Shown here: piece after piece, positions 5,628 through 11,096 of the stretch
How positions within the stretch are numbered: position 1 is the first letter of the stretch
Layout: every line of letters starts with the position of its first letter
Assembly (NCBI GenBank): GCA_934086355.1
Contig: CAKOID010000026.1
Span: 1-11,096 of the forward strand
Reading direction: 5' to 3'
DNA: 11,096 nucleotides
From: an uncultured Bacilli bacterium
GTDB lineage: Bacteria > Bacillota_I > Bacilli_A > RF39 > UBA660
The notes under the pieces: generated by a model
What the model was told of the DNA's origin: nothing
Databases searched by the model: none
Seen by the model: the letters and a program-made list of their open reading frames with translations, nothing else
Program-made: the position numbers and the translations under genes

Positions 5628-6491
5628 CTATTCTCCCTTTTCTTCATACATTGAATCAATTAAACTAAATAAATCTGCTTCATCATCATCTATATCATTT
5701 AATTTATTATCTTCTAAAACATCATTATTAGTTTCTTTATTATTTACTATATCACTTTCTTCATGACGACTTAATAAATCTTCTATAGAATTTGTTGGTA
5801 CAACATCATTTGGTACATCTTTATTATATTCATCTTGAGTTTCTTCTATACTATCAATTTTTGGTATATCTAAACTCATACTATCTTCTTCAATTAATTC
5901 ACCAATTGTTTTAGTTTTATCAACTGGTTTTTCTACAGGTTCATTAACTTCTTTTTTTACTTCAACTTTATCTTCAATTTTCAATTCTTTAGTAACCGTT
6001 AAATTAGCATCTATTTCATCTTCTAATGAACCAAACGCTCTTTTTCTAACTTCATCTAAAGATAATTCATTAGGTCTTCTTAAAATATCTTTTTTAACAA
6101 CTACATCTTCTTTTTTATAATTTTGATCTAATACACCATATACTGGAGATATAATTGGTGTTGGTTTAAAGTGTTTTTTTTCTTCTTTTCTTGTTAAGAA
6201 ATCACTATAATCTCTCTTTTCTGGTTTCTTTATTTTCTTCTCCTCTATTTTAGGTTTAACTTCTTCTTTAACAATAACTTCATCATCTTCAAAATCTATA
6301 GGAAAAGTAAATGTAGATTCACTTCTATATTCTGTATCTTTAAAATCATCTTTAGGTATTTTTATTTCTTTAATAGGATTTTCTTCTACAACCTCTTTTT
6401 TTATTTCTTTTTTTGGTTCACTTTTTATTTCAGGTATTTCTATTTCTTCTTCATCAAATAGTATTCCTTTAACTTTATCTAGTAATTTCAT
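5628..6491 (-). CDS. Long charged, probably disordered protein with conserved-looking islands
   Basis: A 287-residue protein with no membrane segment and no recognised domain. Most of it is low-complexity Glu/Lys/Asp/Val, which suggests intrinsic disorder. Three parts look like ordered short motifs: an N-terminal amphipathic helix (MKLLDKVKGILFD, 1-13); a central island (108-158) that contains FKPTPIISPVYGVLDQNY and ELSLDEVRKRAFGSLEDEI; and a C-terminal acidic helix ending ADLFSLIDSMYEEKGE. This pattern fits a scaffold or linker that binds partners through short motifs, possibly at the membrane or division site. That is inference. An ATG lies three codons upstream (6500), but AGAGAGG abuts it, so the ATG at 6491 (9 bases after the site) is the better start. 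It lies between the lipoprotein and the YtxG-like gene in one operon. Confidence 0.72.
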   Translation of the reverse strand: MKLLDKVKGILFDEEEIEIPEIKSEPKKEIKKEVVEENPIKEIKIPKDDFKDTEYRSESTFTFPIDFEDDEVIVKEEVKPKIEEKKIKKPEKRDYSDFLTRKEEKKHFKPTPIISPVYGVLDQNYKKEDVVVKKDILRRPNELSLDEVRKRAFGSLEDEIDANLTVTKELKIEDKVEVKKEVNEPVEKPVDKTKTIGELIEEDSMSLDIPKIDSIEETQDEYNKDVPNDVVPTNSIEDLLSRHEESDIVNNKETNNDVLEDNKLNDIDDDEADLFSLIDSMYEEKGE

Positions 6492-6505
6492 AAAGTTCAT
6501 CCTCT

Positions 6506-7150
6506 CTAATTAATAACATCGTAGTCAGGTAGTTTATCATCTTTTTCATAATATTTATCATATTCTTCTACAACCTCTAAAAAGTCATCTTTATTTTTAT
6601 TATTATCAAAAATACTTAAATTTTCTTCACTACTATTTATCTTATTTTCACCTAATAAATTATCTATTAAATCTTTATCATAATTAATAGTTGATAATAT
6701 TATAATTGAATTATTTATTGCTTCGTTTAAATCCATTTCTTCTACTATCACTTCTATTTTAGCATAATTATATACAATTTCAACTAACTTTTTATCATTT
6801 GTATCATTTATACACAAATAACCACTTAAATCTTTATACTTAAATTCATAACTATCACTACATTTTTTATTATTTAAAATGTCTCTATTATTATAATAAC
6901 TAATAACATCTAAGTATAAATAATAAGTATAATCATTACTATTAATAGTTTCATTATAATTAATAACATTTTTAATACTCATATATTTAGGTAAATAATA
7001 TTTATATCCATTACCACTATGATTATATATTTTCTTACTGTAATTATCTTTTATAACACTATTAATATTATCTTTATAATCTATTTTATTAATATTAGTA
7101 CATGCACTTGTAACAAATAAGATACTTACTAAAAGTAAAAACTTTTTCAT
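6506..7150 (-). CDS. Putative lipoprotein, unknown function
   Basis: A 214-residue protein with a classic short lipoprotein signal: positive MKK, a hydrophobic core (FLLLVSILFV) and a lipobox-like VTSAC with Cys17 as the predicted lipidated residue. The mature protein would be anchored on the outer face of the membrane. It is rich in Tyr, Asn, Asp and Ile. A middle part (about 48-150) suggests a small alpha/beta domain (YKYYLPKYMSI, YYLYLDVISYY, DLSGYLCI, AKIEVIVEE), followed by an acidic, flexible C-terminal tail. Two further Cys (about residues 97 and 112) could form a disulfide. It is the first gene of the operon with the disordered protein, YtxG-like and YtxH-like genes. The ATG at 7150 follows AGGTGA. 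Its TAG stop shares bases with the next gene's ribosome binding site. Confidence 0.8.
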   Translation of the reverse strand: MKKFLLLVSILFVTSACTNINKIDYKDNINSVIKDNYSKKIYNHSGNGYKYYLPKYMSIKNVINYNETINSNDYTYYLYLDVISYYNNRDILNNKKCSDSYEFKYKDLSGYLCINDTNDKKLVEIVYNYAKIEVIVEEMDLNEAINNSIIILSTINYDKDLIDNLLGENKINSSEENLSIFDNNKNKDDFLEVVEEYDKYYEKDDKLPDYDVIN

Positions 7151-7173
7151 AATTCACCTACTCTTCAAAGAAT

Positions 7174-7202
7174 ATTATAACAAAAAAAAAGAAATATTTA
7201 AA
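7174..7202 (-). promoter_or_regulatory. Extended -10 promoter of the lipoprotein/ytxGH operon
   Basis: The minus strand has TTTAAA (7202-7197, 4 of 6), a 17-bp spacer and a perfect TATAAT (7179-7174) preceded by TGT, an extended -10. The -35 and spacer lie inside the nusG terminator: the loop carries the -35 and the T-run forms the spacer. Transcription would begin near 7167, about 17 bases before the ATG. Confidence 0.6.
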
Positions 7203-7222
7203 TTATTTTTAGCATATTTCTT
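7182..7222 (-). terminator. Intrinsic terminator after nusG
   Basis: On the minus strand AAGAAATAT (7222-7214) and ATATTTCTT (7197-7189) form a perfect 9-bp stem with a 16-nt loop, followed by a long T-run to 7182. It separates nusG from the lipoprotein operon, so nusG is not co-transcribed with ribosomal protein genes here. Confidence 0.75.
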
Positions 7223-7234
7223 AATTTTTATAAA

Positions 7235-7786
7235 TTATTCTGCAATTACTTGGCTTAATTCAACTTCAACAGGTGTTTCTTGACCAAATAAATCTATTAA
7301 AACTGTTAAAGTATTATTTTCTATATCAATGTTATCAATTGTACCAAGCATTCCTTTAAATGGTCCATCAGTTATATTAACTTTATTACCTATTGCTAAG
7401 TCTTTATCTACATCCATTCTTGTCATTCCCATATTAGATAATATTTTATCTATTTCTTGAGGTAATAATGGTGTAGGTTTAGCACCTTTACCACTTGATC
7501 CAATAAATCCTGTAACACCAGGAGTATTACGCACTATATACCATGCTTCATCAGTCATTATCATTTCTACTAAAATGTAACCAGGAAACATTTTCTTTTT
7601 TCTTTCTTTAGTTGAACCATCTTTTAAAGTTTCATATACAGTTTCTTCTGGAACAACTACTCTAAATATGTAGTCTTGAAATCCCATTGTTTGAGCACGA
7701 GATAATAACTTTTCTTGTACTTTACTTTCATGTCCACTATATGTATTTACTACATACCATAATTTTTCACTTGTATTATTTTCCAT
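7235..7786 (-). CDS. nusG: Transcription termination/antitermination factor NusG
   Basis: NusG binds the beta prime clamp of RNA polymerase and modulates elongation, pausing and termination, and links transcription to other factors through its KOW domain. The 183-residue product has the NGN domain (about 8-115), with WYVVNTYSGHE (10-20), KMFPGYILVEM (65-75) and NTPGVTGFIGS (87-97). The C-terminal KOW domain (about 130-183) holds GNKVNITDGPFKGMLGTI and VLIDLFGQETPVEVELSQV. Length and motifs are those of Bacillus NusG, 177 aa. The ATG at 7786 lies 1 base after the secE stop, with AGGA inside the end of secE, so the two are translationally linked. In most Firmicutes rplK and rplA follow; here a terminator does. 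Confidence 0.96.
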   Translation of the reverse strand: MENNTSEKLWYVVNTYSGHESKVQEKLLSRAQTMGFQDYIFRVVVPEETVYETLKDGSTKERKKKMFPGYILVEMIMTDEAWYIVRNTPGVTGFIGSSGKGAKPTPLLPQEIDKILSNMGMTRMDVDKDLAIGNKVNITDGPFKGMLGTIDNIDIENNTLTVLIDLFGQETPVEVELSQVIAE

Positions 7787-7787
7787 A

Positions 7788-7976
7788 TTATCCTATTAAC
7801 CCCTTTACAAAAGCAAATAAACTTTCTATTGCGAAAAAGAACAAAGCAAATAAAACAACAAATGCCAACGTAGAAATTGTATACTTAACCATTTCTTTTT
7901 TAGTAGGCCATTTAACCTTTTTCATTTCATCTTTAACTTCTTCAATATACCCTTTTTTTCCATTATCTTTTGCCAT
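7788..7976 (-). CDS. secE: Preprotein translocase subunit SecE
   Basis: SecE clamps the SecY channel in the plasma membrane and is needed for protein export. The 62-residue product is the short single-helix form typical of Gram-positive bacteria. It has an amphipathic N-terminal helix with the signature EVKDEMKKVKWPTKKEM (13-29), followed by one membrane helix (about 34-57, STLAFVVLFALFFFAIESLF). The ATG at 7976 follows AGAGGTGG. Gene order (sigH upstream, nusG directly downstream) is the Bacillus order, except that rpmG is not present between sigH and secE; the 84-base gap is too small for it. It appears to have its own promoter at the end of sigH. Confidence 0.93.
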   Translation of the reverse strand: MAKDNGKKGYIEEVKDEMKKVKWPTKKEMVKYTISTLAFVVLFALFFFAIESLFAFVKGLIG

Positions 7977-8001
7977 TTTTCCACCTCTAAATTAATGTAT
8001 T

Positions 8002-8019
8002 AAAAAAACACTTCCGTGT
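8002..8019 (-). terminator. Short GGAA-loop hairpin with T-run before secE
   Basis: On the minus strand ACAC, GGAA and GTGT make a 4-bp stem with a GNRA-type loop, followed by seven T residues. It could be a weak terminator for sigH readthrough. From the secE promoter it would also lie near the 5' end of the secE-nusG transcript. The stem is short, so the call is tentative. Confidence 0.35.
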
Positions 8020-8027
8020 ACAAACAT

Positions 8028-8056
8028 AATATAACACAAAAAGTATTCATATGCAA
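8028..8056 (-). promoter_or_regulatory. Extended -10 promoter of secE-nusG
   Basis: The minus strand has TTGCAT (8056-8051), an exact 17-bp spacer and TATATT (8033-8028; 5 of 6 to TATAAT) with TGT directly before it, an extended -10. It starts 4 bases after the sigH stop codon and would begin transcription about 45 bases before secE. Confidence 0.55.
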
Positions 8057-8060
8057 TACC

Positions 8061-8639
8061 CTAATCAAGATTTTTTAACTTTATTCTAATTCTTTGTATA
8101 GTATTATCAACTTGTTTAGGCGTTTTATTTAAATTAATTGCAATTTCTTGATAATCCATCCCTTGTAATAATAAATTATATACTTCTTTCTCTTTATCAG
8201 ACAACAAATCTTTAACTTTACTATTAATATATTTTAACATATCAATATTTTCTATTCTCTTAGAAGGTTCATATTGAAAATCAGCTATAGTATTTTCTAA
8301 AAAATTATCACTATTCAAAGATATTGTTTCACTTTGTACTTTACTTTTCATAGTTTCTTTACTTTTTATAACAGCTCTAATTCTTCTTTCAACACACAAC
8401 GTTACAAACGTATTTAAACTAGTATCTCTATCTTCATTATAATTATAAATAGCATAACTAAACGCCAAATTAGCTTCTTGTCTTGCTTCCTCTAAATCTA
8501 TATTAAGAGCCAAAAATACTCTTCTATACTTATTTAAAATAGATTTAATAATATAATTATATTTTTCATATAATAAATCTTGAGCAACTTCATTATTATC
8601 ATTCAACAAATACGTTAGTTCATTATCAGGATATTCCAT
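8061..8639 (-). CDS. sigH: RNA polymerase sporulation sigma factor SigH
   Basis: A sigma-70 family factor that in Bacillus directs early stationary-phase and sporulation genes. The 192-residue product has region 2 (about 20-95), including LLYEKYNYIIKSILNKY, a DLEEARQEANLAFSYAIYNY stretch and the NTFVTLCVERRIRAVIKS segment. Region 4 (about 143-190) has LSDKEKEVYNLLLQGMDYQEI and the helix-turn-helix NLNKTPKQVDNTIQRIRIKL, which closely matches B. subtilis SigH (YQEISDELNRHVKSIDNALQRVKRKL). It is shorter than B. subtilis SigH (218 aa), mainly at the N-terminus and linker. Position between rlmB and secE-nusG is the standard one and supports SigH over other sigma factors. Its ATG overlaps the rlmB stop (TAATG), so translation is probably coupled. 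Confidence 0.88.
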   Translation of the reverse strand: MEYPDNELTYLLNDNNEVAQDLLYEKYNYIIKSILNKYRRVFLALNIDLEEARQEANLAFSYAIYNYNEDRDTSLNTFVTLCVERRIRAVIKSKETMKSKVQSETISLNSDNFLENTIADFQYEPSKRIENIDMLKYINSKVKDLLSDKEKEVYNLLLQGMDYQEIAINLNKTPKQVDNTIQRIRIKLKNLD

Positions 8640-9307
8640 TATTCACCTATACCATATATCAATATTGCAGCAGCAACAGAAGCATTTAAACTATTTATAT
8701 GTCCATTCATAGGTAAAGATATTATTTCATCACAATTTTTTCTAACAACAGGACTAATTCCTTTACCTTCACTACCAATTATTAAACATATTTTATCACT
8801 ATAACTAACATTCCTATACATTACTCCATCAGCTTCAGCACCATATACAAAGAAACCTTTATCTTTTAAATAATTAATAGCATTAACTAAATTAGTAACC
8901 TGAATTATATTTACATGATTTAAAGTACCTGCACTACATTTCATAACAGTTTCATTAACACACACACTTCTATCTTTAGGTATAATAATATTTTTAATAC
9001 CTCTACTTTCACAAGTACGTATTATAGCTCCAAAATTATGAGGATCTTCTAAATGATCTAATATAACTACAAAATCATCATCAATAACATCTATATTCTT
9101 ATAAGTATAATCATTTATATCAACAACTATACCTTGATTATTTTTAATCATACCATCTAATATTTTTTGTTCAGTTAAAACATATTTCAAATTATTTTTA
9201 TGTATTATATCAAGTATATTCTTATCTTTAAAATGCTTACTTAAATATATCTTTCTAATATCTTTTACATTCAATTCATTAAAAACATTCTTTCCAGTTA
9301 CTCTCAT
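8639..9307 (-). CDS. rlmB: 23S rRNA 2'-O-methyltransferase, RlmB/TrmH family
   Basis: A SPOUT (trefoil-knot) methyltransferase that uses S-adenosylmethionine to methylate a ribose in 23S rRNA, G2251 in E. coli RlmB. The 222-residue product has all three SPOUT motifs: motif 1 LDHLEDPHNFGAIIRTCE (83-100) with Arg97 as the catalytic arginine; motif 2 IIGSEGKGIS (176-185); and motif 3 ISLPMNGHINSLNASVAAAI (196-215). The N-terminal RNA-binding part (1-75) is short, so the protein is smaller than B. subtilis RlmB (249 aa). B. subtilis has the order mrnC-rlmB-yacP-sigH. Here the yacP ribonuclease-like gene is missing and rlmB ends directly on sigH. The ATG at 9307 follows GAGGGA, 1 base after the mrnC stop. 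Confidence 0.9.
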   Translation of the reverse strand: MRVTGKNVFNELNVKDIRKIYLSKHFKDKNILDIIHKNNLKYVLTEQKILDGMIKNNQGIVVDINDYTYKNIDVIDDDFVVILDHLEDPHNFGAIIRTCESRGIKNIIIPKDRSVCVNETVMKCSAGTLNHVNIIQVTNLVNAINYLKDKGFFVYGAEADGVMYRNVSYSDKICLIIGSEGKGISPVVRKNCDEIISLPMNGHINSLNASVAAAILIYGIGE

Positions 9308-9308
9308 A

Positions 9309-9665
9309 TTAATCCCTCACTATATAATTCATTATTTCATTTATTCTATCTATATTATTATTTATTTTTAAATAACCTATTAAGCATTCAAAACCAGTAC
9401 TTTTCTTATATGTTACAATATCTACATTTCTTTTACCATGACTAGATGCATTTCTACCTCTTTTTACAATATCAATTTCTTCTTCCGTTAAAATATTATT
9501 GTCAATTAATTTATTTAAATGTTCTACCTGACTTTTTGCACTAACATATTTCATACTTTCATTTTGTAATAAATTAACTTTAATAATACCTTTTTTTATT
9601 AAATACTCTCTTATCCATAATTCATATACTGCATCACCTAAATAAGCTAAAACTAAGTTATTCAT
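9309..9665 (-). CDS. mrnC: Mini-ribonuclease III (MrnC)
   Basis: A dimeric RNase III-like nuclease without the double-stranded RNA binding domain. In B. subtilis it matures 23S rRNA. The 118-residue product begins MNNLVLAYLGDAVYELWIREYL, which matches the family's LALAYIGDAIFEVYVRHHLL and includes the catalytic Asp of the GDA motif (11-13). It continues with VSAKSQVEHL, KRGRNASSHGKRN and a TYKKSTGFECLIGYL stretch whose Glu/Gly region holds the second metal site. It is slightly shorter than the B. subtilis protein (143 aa), at both ends. I chose the ATG at 9665 over an upstream TTG at 9680 because GGTTGGTGG lies 4 bases before it. It opens the mrnC-rlmB-sigH operon after a strong terminator. 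Confidence 0.9.
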   Translation of the reverse strand: MNNLVLAYLGDAVYELWIREYLIKKGIIKVNLLQNESMKYVSAKSQVEHLNKLIDNNILTEEEIDIVKRGRNASSHGKRNVDIVTYKKSTGFECLIGYLKINNNIDRINEIMNYIVRD

Positions 9666-9684
9666 TTTACCACCAACCAACTAT

Positions 9685-9693
9685 ATAATATCA
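9685..9693 (-). promoter_or_regulatory. Weak extended -10 candidate before mrnC
   Basis: The minus strand has TGA directly before TATTAT (9690-9685; 5 of 6 to TATAAT) about 20 bases from the mrnC start. No good -35 is found at 17 bp (TTTTTC). The T-run of the upstream terminator precedes it, as at other promoters in this window. Confidence 0.3.
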
Positions 9694-9714
9694 TAAAATC
9701 ATAAATGGAAAAAG

Positions 9715-9750
9715 AAAAAACCTTCATATTTCTTTATATTTTCAGGTTTT
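9715..9750 (-). terminator. Intrinsic terminator after the glycosyltransferase
   Basis: On the minus strand AAAACCT (9750-9744) and AGGTTTT (9723-9717) pair over 7 bp, with further inner pairing possible between two ATAT tracts. T residues follow to 9715 and again after a C. It is 9 bases past the TGA stop (9762-9760). Confidence 0.7.
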
Positions 9751-9759
9751 ATCAATAAC

Positions 9760-10830
9760 TCATTTAGAAAATTCTTTTTCTATTAATTTTTTATTATTAA
9801 GTAATCTTTCATCTTTACTATTATATTCTAATGCTTTATTAACATAAAATAATGCTTCTTCATATAGTCCAATATAATAATAATTTAAGCTTAAAACATC
9901 ATATATAGTACCATCCCAACAAAATACTTCATTTATATAAACCATATCTTTATTTTTAATTTTAAGCGCATTTAATAAACAACATATGCTATCTAAATAT
10001 TTTTTCTGATTATTATATAACATACCTAATTCAACATAACCTTCTCTTACGTTTGTAGCTTCTTCTATTGCTTTTTTATACCAATTTTCAGCATAATTTA
10101 TTTTATTTAAATTAATATAGCTTCTTGCAATATATCTCATACTTGCAGCACGTTCTAAATTCCATTTTGCACTTTCTAACTTTAAATGTTTTTTTAAAGT
10201 AGTAATGCATTTTTTCCATTCATGGTAATACATATACTCTCTTCCTAAATAATGCATATTTCTATCATCCAAAGGATCTTCTTTAACAGAAAGTTCTAAT
10301 AATTTTAAATAACTACCCCTAGATTTAGTATTATCAGGAAAATGATTTAATATTATATTTGGCAAAGTAATACTTTTTTCTATTTCTTTACAAGTTAATA
10401 CTTCATGTACAGGATGTAACCAATAATAATTATTTCTAGGATGTATATTATTTAAAAGAAAACTAACATCACCTTCTCCTTTATCATTTATATGCCAATT
10501 ATAAGTATAATAAACTCTACAATCTTTATTATAGTTATTCTCTAACAATTTTCTCCATCCAGGAACAAATACTTCATCCAAATCAGTACATACACATATA
10601 TCCGCATCACTAGGAACCATTTCTAAAGATTTATTTCGAGCAACATCAAACCTCCACGGCTTTATTATTTCAGTTTTAACAGTTACACCACATTCTTTTA
10701 ATAAATTAACTGTATTATCTTCTGAACCTGTATCAAGAACATATATTTCGTCTGCTTCTTTCATACTTTCATACCAACGTTTAACAAACTTCTCTTCATT
10801 TTTACATATTGCATAAACACATATTTTCAT
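9760..10830 (-). CDS. Family 2 glycosyltransferase with TPR-like C-terminus
   Basis: A 356-residue cytoplasmic protein. The N-terminal part (1-170) is a GT2 (GT-A) domain: ICVYAICKNEEKFVKRW (3-19), the nucleotide-sugar binding VLDTGSEDNTVNLL (31-44), FDVARNKSLE (61-70), and DLDEVF (83-88), whose two Asp form the DxD-like metal site. HPVHEVL (139-145) and LNHFPDN (161-167) are typical of this branch. The rest (about 185-350) is helical with TPR-like repeats: HYLGREYMYYHEWKKCITTL, RYIARSYINLNKINYAENWY, YVELGMLYNNQKKYLDSIC and LNYYYIGLYEEALFYVNKAL. The GT2-plus-TPR layout is shared with peptide or protein glycosyltransferases such as SunS, but the acceptor here is unknown. I chose the ATG at 10830, 6 bases after GGTGA; an ATG at 10842 has no site. 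It ends in TGA, which shows the standard code. Confidence 0.85.
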   Translation of the reverse strand: MKICVYAICKNEEKFVKRWYESMKEADEIYVLDTGSEDNTVNLLKECGVTVKTEIIKPWRFDVARNKSLEMVPSDADICVCTDLDEVFVPGWRKLLENNYNKDCRVYYTYNWHINDKGEGDVSFLLNNIHPRNNYYWLHPVHEVLTCKEIEKSITLPNIILNHFPDNTKSRGSYLKLLELSVKEDPLDDRNMHYLGREYMYYHEWKKCITTLKKHLKLESAKWNLERAASMRYIARSYINLNKINYAENWYKKAIEEATNVREGYVELGMLYNNQKKYLDSICCLLNALKIKNKDMVYINEVFCWDGTIYDVLSLNYYYIGLYEEALFYVNKALEYNSKDERLLNNKKLIEKEFSK

Positions 10831-10842
10831 ATTATTCACCAT

Positions 10843-11015
10843 CTAATTATATGTAAAAATATATATCATATTATTAAATAAGTAAAAATTATAAATTATT
10901 TATGACAATATTTTATATTTGTATATTTTTTAAAATTTTTTTAAGAAATTGCTATTAAAAAAAAGGAAAAACAAAAAAAATACATAATAATATATAGTGA
11001 AGGGGATAAAAAATA
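10843..11015. other. AT-rich divergent intergenic region
   Basis: This stretch separates the minus-strand glycosyltransferase from the plus-strand gene at the right edge. It contains A and T runs and several TATA-like sequences (for example TATAAT on the minus strand at 10851-10846, and ATGACA on the plus strand at 10902-10907), but none has a well-spaced partner element. I see no RNA gene, riboswitch or repeat in it. Confidence 0.5.
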
Positions 11016-11045
11016 TTGCCTTCTAGAAGGGAGGATAATTCTTGA
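11016..11045 (+). CDS. Possible 9-codon leader peptide
   Basis: A TTG at 11016 opens a short frame (MPSRREDNS) that ends in TGA at 11043-11045. That stop overlaps the TTG start of the next gene (TTGA). AAGGGGA lies upstream with rather long spacing (10 bases). The geometry resembles a coupled leader, but such a short frame can easily arise by chance. Confidence 0.2.
   Translation: MPSRREDNS
11019..11030 (+). promoter_or_regulatory. 12-bp perfect palindrome touching the ribosome binding site
   Basis: CCTTCTAGAAGG is its own reverse complement. Its right half runs into the GGGAGG ribosome binding site of the plus-strand gene that starts at 11042. It could hide part of that site in a hairpin, or be an operator. 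Confidence 0.4.
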
Positions 11046-11096
11046 AAAATATTCTTTATGATACTTTTTTTAAAAGAATATTTGTAAGTGATATTG
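11042..11096 (+). CDS. 5' end of a plus-strand gene with TTG start (partial)
   Basis: A frame opens at the TTG at 11042 and runs off the window edge: M-KNILYDTFFKRIFVSDI. GGGAGG lies 7 bases upstream, an ideal ribosome binding site. The nearest in-frame upstream stop is TAA, two codons before the TTG. An internal ATG in another frame closes quickly. Codons are AT-rich like the rest of the window. The gene is divergent from the glycosyltransferase, with about 200 bases of very AT-rich sequence between them. Only 18 codons are visible, so the product cannot be named. Confidence 0.55.
   Translation, partial: MKNILYDTFFKRIFVSDI

Noticed and set aside
5446..5766. Plus-strand open frame of 106 codons
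   Set aside because: It runs antisense across the YtxG-like gene and the end of the disordered-protein gene, with a Ser/Ile-rich composition and no start signals.
7687..7995. Plus-strand open frame of 102 codons
   Set aside because: It is antisense to nusG and secE, both of which are certain.
7977..8060. rpmG (ribosomal protein L33) between sigH and secE
   Set aside because: The gap is 84 bases, too short for the roughly 49-residue protein, and no CxxC-type frame is seen.

Overview
This is an AT-rich, gene-dense bacterial window in which almost every gene lies on the minus strand. The third codon position is nearly always A or T. TGA is used as a stop (the glycosyltransferase near the right end finishes with TGA), so the standard bacterial code applies and not the Mycoplasma code. 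Together, the outer spore-coat protein CotE, the sporulation sigma factor SigH, the Mini-III/RlmB/SigH/SecE/NusG order and the YtxG/YtxH pair point to an endospore-forming, low-GC lineage of the Bacilli (Bacillota), plausibly one of the AT-rich gut Bacilli with compact genomes. The placement is inferred from gene content.

Layout from right to left, the direction of transcription. At the right edge a plus-strand gene begins with a TTG start (11042 onward) and diverges from a minus-strand GT2 glycosyltransferase with a TPR-like C-terminus (9760-10830). After that gene's terminator comes a Bacillus-like block: mrnC (Mini-RNase III), rlmB (23S rRNA methyltransferase) and sigH, packed with 1-nt spacing or overlap. 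secE-nusG follows under its own promoter. The block lacks yacP between rlmB and sigH, and rpmG before secE. nusG ends in a terminator instead of running into rplK-rplA.

Next is a four-gene envelope operon: a small lipoprotein, a long charged and probably disordered protein, a DUF948 (YtxG-like) membrane protein and a YtxH-family protein. A Fic toxin-antitoxin remnant follows. The Fic gene is frameshifted exactly inside its catalytic HPFxxGNGR motif, and the small upstream gene looks like a class I Fic antitoxin with a degenerate inhibitory motif. Then come rpoZ (RNA polymerase omega), murB (cell wall precursor synthesis), cotE (spore coat assembly), mtaB (tRNA ms2t6A methylthiotransferase) and an unrecognised 206-residue gene. 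The left edge probably holds the 3' end of a plus-strand gene, with a strong hairpin between it and the convergent minus-strand gene.

Most content is housekeeping. The more unusual points are: (i) promoters that overlap the previous gene's terminator, often with an extended -10 (TGT plus TATAAT-like); (ii) three direct repeats with an exact 33-bp period at the mtaB promoter; (iii) the Fic active-site frameshift beside a degenerate antitoxin; and (iv) a sporulation-type promoter candidate upstream of cotE. I did not find convincing evidence of a wholly new multi-gene system.
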